Assembly: GCF_003020585.1 (NCBI RefSeq)
Contig: NZ_PXUE01000006.1
Location: forward strand, 124,001-188,000
Direction: 5' to 3'
Length of the DNA stretch: 64,000 nt
DNA from: Chryseobacterium aurantiacum
GTDB taxonomy: Bacteria > Bacteroidota > Bacteroidia > Flavobacteriales > Weeksellaceae
Part shown: in pieces, positions 58,845 through 64,000 of the stretch
Position numbering within the stretch: the stretch's first letter is position 1
How the letters are laid out: every line of letters begins with the position of its first letter
Program-made: the position numbers and the translations under genes
Notes under the pieces: generated by a model
What the model saw: the letters and a program-made list of their open reading frames with translations, nothing else
What the model was told of the DNA's origin: nothing
The model's database searches: none

Positions 58845-60167
58845 ATGAAAAAAGTTTGGATTATCGTTTTTGGACTAAGTTGTCTGGGATTAAGTGCCCA
58901 GAAGAAATGGTCCTTAAAAGAATGTGTAAGCTATGCAGTGGAGCATAATCTTCAGGTTATCCAAAATCAATATACCAAGCAAAACCAAGAATACAACCTT
59001 AAAGCAGCAAAAAAAGATTATTTGCCTTCTGTATCGGGGAGTATGATGAATGGAGTGAGTTTCGGACAGGGATCATTGGGAGCAGGAAGTTATAGAAACG
59101 ACAGATTCAATAACAGTATTGGGGTAAGTGCGGATGTTTTGGTTTACAATAATGGAAGATTAGAGAAGAATGTAAGAAAGCTTCAGTTTGATGTAGAAGC
59201 AAGTCAATACGATATTGAAGCGATTAAAAATGATATTTCTGTACAAATTGCACAGCAATATTTAACTGCTTTATTGAACAAAGAAATTGTTAAGATTTCT
59301 CAAAGTGCTGTAGAAAATGCTAAAAAGCAATATGACAGGGCAAAAATAACAACCCAGGTTGGAACTACTGCTCAGACGGTTCTGGCAGAATCTGAAGCAG
59401 CATTAGCCAGAGAAAAACAAAATCTTAAAACGGCAGAAGTTAATGTAGGAAGAGCTTTATTTGCTATTGCTCAGCTTTTACAGCTTGCAGACTATAAAGA
59501 TTTTGATGTGGAAAATGTAGATGTTTCTGACGTATTAGACTCACAGTTGGTAACCGTTGATGAGGTTCTTACAAAAGCTTATGATTTGCAACCACAAATA
59601 AAAGCTGCCGAAAGCAGAATAAGATCTGCCGAAGCACAAACCGAGGTAAGTAAAACGGCATTCTGGCCTACATTAACAGCTAGTGCTGGGCTTAATACGT
59701 TCTACAACAAATCATTTAATGTTCCACCAGGAATTGTGCAGGGAACTTTTTTTGAGCAATATAATGATCAGTTCGGGCAAAGCGTAGGGTTGTCACTTAA
59801 TATTCCGATCTTCAATAAAGGAAAGACAAAGTTACAGGTTGAACAATCTAAGTTAAATGAAAGCGTTAGTAAAATTGCCCTTGAACAACAGAAACAAACG
59901 GTAAGACAAAACATACAGAAAGCTCAGTTTGATGCTGATGCCAATTATGAAACATACCTCGCTGCTGTAGAAGCGGAAAAAAGTTCCAAACTGGCACTCG
60001 ATTTTGCTGATAAAAGCTATGCCGCAGGGAAAACTACCATTTATGACGTGAATGTTGCAAGAAATAATTATGCAAATGCACAGGGATCAGTAGCACAGGC
60101 GAAATATAATTATCTTTTTAGTCTTAAACTATTGAATTTCTATGCAGGAATTCCATTAAGTTTGTAA
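58845..60167 (+). CDS. TolC-family outer-membrane efflux protein
   Basis: A 440-residue protein. The signal peptide ends near SAQ, and two repeats of the TolC/OEP fold follow (coiled-coil helices alternate with short beta strands). LKECVSYAVEHNLQVIQNQ at the N-terminus is the OEP start and FWPTLTASAGL near residue 275 the second beta-strand pair. Acts as the outer-membrane duct for a tripartite exporter, whose inner parts are not encoded here. Probably under an ECF promoter. It ends one base before the SprT-like gene. Confidence 0.9.
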   Translation: MKKVWIIVFGLSCLGLSAQKKWSLKECVSYAVEHNLQVIQNQYTKQNQEYNLKAAKKDYLPSVSGSMMNGVSFGQGSLGAGSYRNDRFNNSIGVSADVLVYNNGRLEKNVRKLQFDVEASQYDIEAIKNDISVQIAQQYLTALLNKEIVKISQSAVENAKKQYDRAKITTQVGTTAQTVLAESEAALAREKQNLKTAEVNVGRALFAIAQLLQLADYKDFDVENVDVSDVLDSQLVTVDEVLTKAYDLQPQIKAAESRIRSAEAQTEVSKTAFWPTLTASAGLNTFYNKSFNVPPGIVQGTFFEQYNDQFGQSVGLSLNIPIFNKGKTKLQVEQSKLNESVSKIALEQQKQTVRQNIQKAQFDADANYETYLAAVEAEKSSKLALDFADKSYAAGKTTIYDVNVARNNYANAQGSVAQAKYNYLFSLKLLNFYAGIPLSL

Positions 60168-60168
60168 A

Positions 60169-60759
60169 ATGCCGATCCAATCATTAGAGAAATATTTACC
60201 ACAAAATACACTTAAATATTTAAGAATTTGGTTTTCAGACTACTATATTCATATAAAGGTCACAAGGAACAGAAATTCTAAACTGGGAGATTATAGAAAG
60301 CTTCCGGACAACTCCCATGAAATTACGGTAAACTCAACACTTACCCCGCCACTTTTTTTCTTTGTGCTTACCCATGAGCTGGCACACCTTATTGCTTTTG
60401 AAAAATATGGAAGAAAGATTTCGCCTCATGGCAATGAGTGGAAAGAAACTTTTAGAAATATGCTTATTGAAAGCCTTGAAATTTATGATGAGGACCTGAG
60501 GCCCATTATCGTAAAGTTTTCAAAATCACCAAAGGCGAACTTTATGGCCAGCCCCGATCTTGTAAGATATTTTCATACTGAGAAACAAGATGATAGCCTG
60601 CGTTTTATTGAAGAGCTTCAGAAGGGTGAGTTTTTTATATATCGCAACGAAAAGTATTTATTAGAAGGTCTGATTAAAAAAAACTATCTTTGTAAGAACC
60701 TGGCTACTGGAAGAAAGTATTCTTTTAAGCCATTAGCAAGGGTAGAAAAATGTAGCTAA
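60169..60759 (+). CDS. SprT-like metal-dependent domain protein
   Basis: A 196-residue protein with the zinc motif LTHELAHLIAFEKYG near residue 66 (HExxH) and PHGNEWKETF a few residues on (third ligand). The C-terminus YLCKNLATGRKYSFKPLARV is a short zinc-ribbon-like tail, though with only one clear Cys. SprT/Spartan domains cleave DNA-bound proteins; the bacterial role is unclear. It starts one base after the TolC stop and ends 2 bp before manC, so the three are one operon. Confidence 0.82.
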   Translation: MPIQSLEKYLPQNTLKYLRIWFSDYYIHIKVTRNRNSKLGDYRKLPDNSHEITVNSTLTPPLFFFVLTHELAHLIAFEKYGRKISPHGNEWKETFRNMLIESLEIYDEDLRPIIVKFSKSPKANFMASPDLVRYFHTEKQDDSLRFIEELQKGEFFIYRNEKYLLEGLIKKNYLCKNLATGRKYSFKPLARVEKCS

Positions 60760-60761
60760 GA

Positions 60762-61844
60762 ATGTTAAAATCAGATAGATACTGTGTGATAATGGCAGGA
60801 GGGATCGGCAGCCGATTCTGGCCGATGAGTACACAGAAATTTCCCAAACAGTTTCAGGATATTCTAGGTACCGGACGTACTATGATTCAACAAACGTATG
60901 ACAGAATCAGTAAGCTAATTCCTAAGGAGCAGATATTTGTCATTACGAATAAAGAATATGTAGCGCTTTCCCACCAGCAGCTTCCGGAGATTCCGGAGGA
61001 GAATATTGTGGGGGAACCTTTGATGAAAAATACAGCAGCCTGTAACCTTTACATGGCTAATAAGATTGCTGAAATTAATCCCAACGCCACCATGATCGTT
61101 CTTCCTGCAGATCATCTGATCCTGAAAGAAGATGTTTTTCTGGAAAAAGTAGAGCTGGCTTTTGATCTGGCTTCTAAACATGACTATCTGGTTACTCTCG
61201 GAATTACTCCTACGAGGCCCGATACGGGTTATGGGTATATTCAGTTTGTCGAAAAGAAGAACTCAGAATATTTCAAGGTAAAAACATTTACAGAAAAACC
61301 TATTCTTGAGATTGCTCAAAGCTTTCTTGAAAGTGGGGATTTCCTTTGGAATGCAGGGATATTTATCTGGAATATGAAAAGTATTCATCATGCATTTGAA
61401 ATGTATCTTCCTGAAATGACGCAGCATTTTATGGCTTGTGAGTATAACTCCGAAAAGGAAAATAATTGTATAGAAACAATTTATCCTAAAGTTCAGAAAA
61501 TTTCTATTGATAACGGAATCCTGGAAAAAGCGAAAAATGTATATGTAATTCCGTCAGATTTGGGTTGGAGTGACTTAGGAACCTGGACCTCAGTGTATGA
61601 AAATACAGAGAAAGATAAGAACGGAAACGCAGTGAAATTAAAACATTTACTGACTTATAACGCAAAAGGAAATATCATTCGCCTAAGGAACAATAACAAG
61701 GCAGTTATTATTGACGGACTTGAAAATTATATTGTTGTAGATACAGATAAAGCCCTTTTGATTTGTCCTCGAGATAACGATCAATTGATCAAAGACTACG
61801 TTCTTGATTTAAAGAACTTCAAGAAGGGAGACAAGTTTATGTAA
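60762..61844 (+). CDS. manC: Mannose-1-phosphate guanylyltransferase
   Basis: A 360-residue nucleotidyltransferase: VIMAGGIGSRFWPMSTQKFPKQF at the N-terminus (GDP/GTP and metal binding), FTEKP near 174 and GDFLWNAGIFIWNMKSI near 190. It lacks the C-terminal phosphomannose isomerase domain of the bifunctional enzyme. It makes GDP-mannose for surface polysaccharides and glycosylation. Third gene of the TolC, SprT-like, manC run. Confidence 0.93.
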   Translation: MLKSDRYCVIMAGGIGSRFWPMSTQKFPKQFQDILGTGRTMIQQTYDRISKLIPKEQIFVITNKEYVALSHQQLPEIPEENIVGEPLMKNTAACNLYMANKIAEINPNATMIVLPADHLILKEDVFLEKVELAFDLASKHDYLVTLGITPTRPDTGYGYIQFVEKKNSEYFKVKTFTEKPILEIAQSFLESGDFLWNAGIFIWNMKSIHHAFEMYLPEMTQHFMACEYNSEKENNCIETIYPKVQKISIDNGILEKAKNVYVIPSDLGWSDLGTWTSVYENTEKDKNGNAVKLKHLLTYNAKGNIIRLRNNNKAVIIDGLENYIVVDTDKALLICPRDNDQLIKDYVLDLKNFKKGDKFM

Positions 61845-61876
61845 AATTTGGTATCTTTTATGCTGATTTTTAAGCT

Positions 61877-62542
61877 ATGATTAAAATTGCATTCCGATTA
61901 ACGACTTTTATATGTTTATTTTGGGCAATTCTGGGATATTCTCAGGATAAAAAAAAGTTTTCAAGTATTCCAAATATTCTACAAAGAATTACTCCCGATG
62001 ATAGGGTAGATTCCTGGACATTGGTTTACAATAGCTACGGAAAGGGTGAGGAAATAAAGATTTCCGGAGGAAAAATGAGCTACACGCCTCAATTCTCAGG
62101 ATTTAACCTCTTCCCAAGCGAAGACAGCTTTTATTACATAGCCTATTCTTTAGGAGGAAAGATAAATTACATTCTTGATGTGGAAGCGCTGAAGAAGTTT
62201 GTAGGAAAGATTGATAATCCTCAGGAAGCTGCTATTTTATTGGCTTCAGACGGTTATATCGTTGATGAGGAATTTAAGGATCTTGCAGGTAACTATCACG
62301 AAGATCAGGCCAATTACTATCTGGATCTTGGAAAAGTAACCTCAAGGGAATGTCCTTACCAGAAAACACATTATACTTTAACGGTAAATAAAGCCACAGG
62401 TCTTGTTTCTAATGTAAAAGACAATGGTACCTATATTGAGCTTTACAATAAAAAATGTGCTAATAACCCGAGACTTTTAAAAATCGAAAAAAAGGAAGAA
62501 CCCAAGAAAGATGAGCCTAAAAAAACAACCAAACGCAGATAA
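61877..62542 (+). CDS. Exported protein of unknown function with basic tail
   Basis: A 221-residue protein with a signal peptide ending LGYSQ, a central beta-rich part (DSWTLVYNSYGKGEEIKISGG, ECPYQKTHYTLTVNKATGLV) with two Cys that may pair, and a Lys/Glu/Pro-rich basic tail. No family recognised. It overlaps the GNAT gene by 32 bp, so the two are translationally coupled. Confidence 0.65.
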   Translation: MIKIAFRLTTFICLFWAILGYSQDKKKFSSIPNILQRITPDDRVDSWTLVYNSYGKGEEIKISGGKMSYTPQFSGFNLFPSEDSFYYIAYSLGGKINYILDVEALKKFVGKIDNPQEAAILLASDGYIVDEEFKDLAGNYHEDQANYYLDLGKVTSRECPYQKTHYTLTVNKATGLVSNVKDNGTYIELYNKKCANNPRLLKIEKKEEPKKDEPKKTTKRR

Positions 62543-63044
62543 GGTTTACGAAACCGAACGTTTAATTCTTCGTCCGATGTTGCCAGAAGACAAGGATTTA
62601 ATTTTTGAACTGTACAACGCACCCAAATTCATCCAGTATATTGGTGATCGTAATATTAAAACGATTGAAGATGCAGAAAACTACATCAGAAATAGGTTTA
62701 TGCCACAGATCGAAAGATTGGGTTACGGGAACTATCTTGTGATGACCAAAGAAGGAAATAAAAAAATAGGTGGAGTTGGTATCTTTGAAAGAGAGGGTCT
62801 GGATATTGTAGATATAGGATATTCTCTTTTGGAAGAATTTGAAGGAAAAGGATACGCCTTTGAGGCTGCTCAAAAGGTAAAATGGATTGGTATGGAAGAG
62901 TTTGGGCTGCCAAAAATTTCAGCAATCATTTCAAAGGATAATGTTTCTTCCCAGAAGCTGATTGAAAAATTAGGATTGAAATTTCAGAAACACGTTACAC
63001 TTCCTGGAGAAAATGAAGAATTGAATTACTACGAAACAGAGTAA
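62511..63044 (+). CDS. GNAT-family N-acetyltransferase (RimJ-like)
   Basis: A 177-residue GNAT protein: YETERLILRPMLPEDKDLIFELYN at the N-terminus, acetyl-CoA loop at LLEEFEGKGYAFEAAQKVKWIG near 105, and ISAIISKDNVSSQKLIEKLGLKF near 138, the RimI/RimJ subfamily layout for acetylating protein N-termini or small amines. The first 32 bp lie inside the upstream gene, so the exact start is uncertain; MSLKKQPNADKVYETERLIL is the reading given. Confidence 0.88.
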   Translation: MSLKKQPNADKVYETERLILRPMLPEDKDLIFELYNAPKFIQYIGDRNIKTIEDAENYIRNRFMPQIERLGYGNYLVMTKEGNKKIGGVGIFEREGLDIVDIGYSLLEEFEGKGYAFEAAQKVKWIGMEEFGLPKISAIISKDNVSSQKLIEKLGLKFQKHVTLPGENEELNYYETE

Positions 63045-63062
63045 AAATAAGCTTGCAATATA

Positions 63063-63105
63063 AATAAATCCACAAACAGACAACCTTTCTATTTGTGGAT
63101 TTATT
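63063..63105. terminator. Terminator between the acetyltransferase and bcp
   Basis: A 14-bp stem, AATAAATCCACAAA / TTTGTGGATTTATT, with a 15-nt loop between converging genes. Confidence 0.7.
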
Positions 63106-63126
63106 CTTTTTATCAGGGTTAATAAA

Positions 63127-63576
63127 CTATCCCTCTAAAATCTGTTCTGCTGCTGTTTTTGAAGTTACTTTCTCAATAACTCTTGTGCAGATGCCCTTTT
63201 CATCAAAAATAAAAGTAGTTCTTACAATTCCCATATAGGTTTTGCCAAACGTCTTTTTCTCTTTCCAAACCCCAAATTTTTCAATAATATCATGGTTTTC
63301 ATCAGCGATAAGATCGTAAGGAAATGCAAATTTGCTGTGGAAGTTTTTTTGCTTCTTGATAGTGTCCCCGCTCACTCCCAACAACTGGAATCCTGCTTTT
63401 TCAAGCGTAGAGTAATTATCGCTCAGATTGCAGGCCTCTACAGTACATGTTGGAGTACTGGCTTGCGGATAAAAGAATACTACAAGCTTTTTTCCGATTA
63501 GTTTAGAGGAAGCTACTGTTTCTCCATCCTGATTTATTCCTTCAAATTCAGGTAATTTGTCTCCAACTTTCATCAT
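63127..63576 (-). CDS. bcp: Peroxiredoxin of the BCP type
   Basis: A 149-residue thioredoxin-fold peroxidase. The catalytic motif FYPQASTPTCTVEACNLSD lies near residue 35 with Cys peroxidatic and resolving in TCTVEAC (CX4C), as in the BCP/PrxQ class. It reduces peroxides with thioredoxin. Two Met in a row at the start (63576 or 63573) make the exact start uncertain. It diverges from nth with 33 bp between starts. Confidence 0.92.
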   Translation of the reverse strand: MMKVGDKLPEFEGINQDGETVASSKLIGKKLVVFFYPQASTPTCTVEACNLSDNYSTLEKAGFQLLGVSGDTIKKQKNFHSKFAFPYDLIADENHDIIEKFGVWKEKKTFGKTYMGIVRTTFIFDEKGICTRVIEKVTSKTAAEQILEG

Positions 63577-63609
63577 AATAATTTAATTTTGTTCAAATTT
63601 AAGGGTAAA

Positions 63610-64000
63610 ATGACAAAAAAGCAAAGGGCTGAACTTGTTCAGATAGAACTGGATAAATTATATCCTACCACACCTATTCCGTTGGATCATACTGATGAGT
63701 ATACATTGATGGTTGCTGTAGCACTTTCTGCGCAGACTACAGATAAAAAGGTGAATGAGGTTACCCCCAATCTTTTCGAGGTAGCCGGAACCCCACAGAG
63801 AATGGCCAGACTGGAGGAGTTTCAGATCAAAGAATTAATTAAAGAAATAGGATTATCCAATACAAAAGCCAAGAATCTAAAGAGAATGGCTGAACTTTTA
63901 TTGGAAAGACATAATGGCATCGTACCGCAGACTTACGAAGAATTGGAGGCACTTCCGGGTGTGGGACACAAAACGGCCTCAGTAGTAATGAGCCAAGGCT
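63610..64000 (+). CDS. nth: Endonuclease III, partial
   Basis: The first 130 codons of a HhH-GPD DNA glycosylase/AP lyase, cut by the window edge. The fold helices SAQTTDKKVNEVTP and IGLSNTKAKNLKRMA are clear, and the helix-hairpin-helix LPGVGHKTASVV with its catalytic Lys is just visible at the end. It removes oxidised pyrimidines. The iron-sulfur C-terminus lies outside the window. Confidence 0.93.
   Translation, partial: MTKKQRAELVQIELDKLYPTTPIPLDHTDEYTLMVAVALSAQTTDKKVNEVTPNLFEVAGTPQRMARLEEFQIKELIKEIGLSNTKAKNLKRMAELLLERHNGIVPQTYEELEALPGVGHKTASVVMSQG

Noticed and set aside
1..64000. CRISPR arrays, transposases, integrases, prophage or toxin-antitoxin modules
   Set aside because: I looked for regular spaced repeats and for mobile-element proteins and found none.

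Overview
The window is chromosomal DNA of a flavobacterium, most likely Chryseobacterium or a close Weeksellaceae relative. The evidence is low GC, long AT-rich spacers, promoters with the Bacteroidetes -7 box TAnnTTTG, few Shine-Dalgarno sites, a MurF-alanine racemase fusion, SprE (gliding/type IX secretion), a TonB receptor with a carboxypeptidase-like N-domain, 2TM-domain proteins and WG-repeat proteins. I see no insertion sequence, prophage, integrase or CRISPR array.

Layout. 1-1.6 kb: ECF sigma factor operon (sigma, membrane anti-sigma-like protein, periplasmic partner, cut by the window edge). 1.7-6.3 kb: Rossmann/DUF2520 protein, KdsC-like phosphatase, Maf and sprE. 6.3-13.5 kb: mostly reverse-strand housekeeping genes (tsaB, SDR, yraN, LD-carboxypeptidase, LysE transporter, rnr, rpiB). 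13.3-20 kb: an origin-like zone with a cluster of DnaA-box-like 9-mers around 13.3-13.75 kb, pgk, a gene-poor 1.8-kb stretch, a methyltransferase, and mnmG flanked by two perfect 16-bp parS sites. 20-29.6 kb: ybeY, a patatin/beta-barrel protein, murF-alr and tdk on the reverse strand, then an acidic repeat protein, rsmI and a WG-repeat protein. 29.7-35.6 kb: fabG, guaC, surE, a tail-specific protease and Cu-Zn SOD.

35.8-44.3 kb is the most interesting part. An AraC-type regulator precedes a TonB-dependent receptor gene pair, then a LytS-type histidine kinase with a C-terminal 2TM module, a stand-alone 2TM protein, an isoprenylcysteine-methyltransferase-like protein, two more 2TM proteins and a LytTR response regulator. 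Three promoters here (receptor, kinase, second 2TM gene) carry the same operator: two LytTR-like 9-mers exactly 21 bp apart, with the second repeat 41-42 bp before a TAnnTTTG box. This looks like one autoregulated LytTR regulon whose target includes an outer-membrane receptor. Between receptor and kinase, on the other strand and too short for normal gene calling, lies a 53-residue peptide with a double-glycine leader and a four-cysteine core.

44.3-57 kb: an alpha/beta-hydrolase, unknown proteins, a Gly/Cys-tailed membrane protein, a possible short terminated transcript sharing its promoter region with a small membrane gene 2.5 kb away, mnmA, clpC, and a glycosyltransferase/sufE group. 57-64 kb: two tandem tRNA-Val genes, folC, a TolC-family gene behind an ECF-type promoter, a SprT-like protein, manC, small proteins, bcp and the start of nth.

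No searches or alignments could be run. Family calls rest on motifs and recall, and exact starts are judgement calls in a group with few ribosome binding sites.
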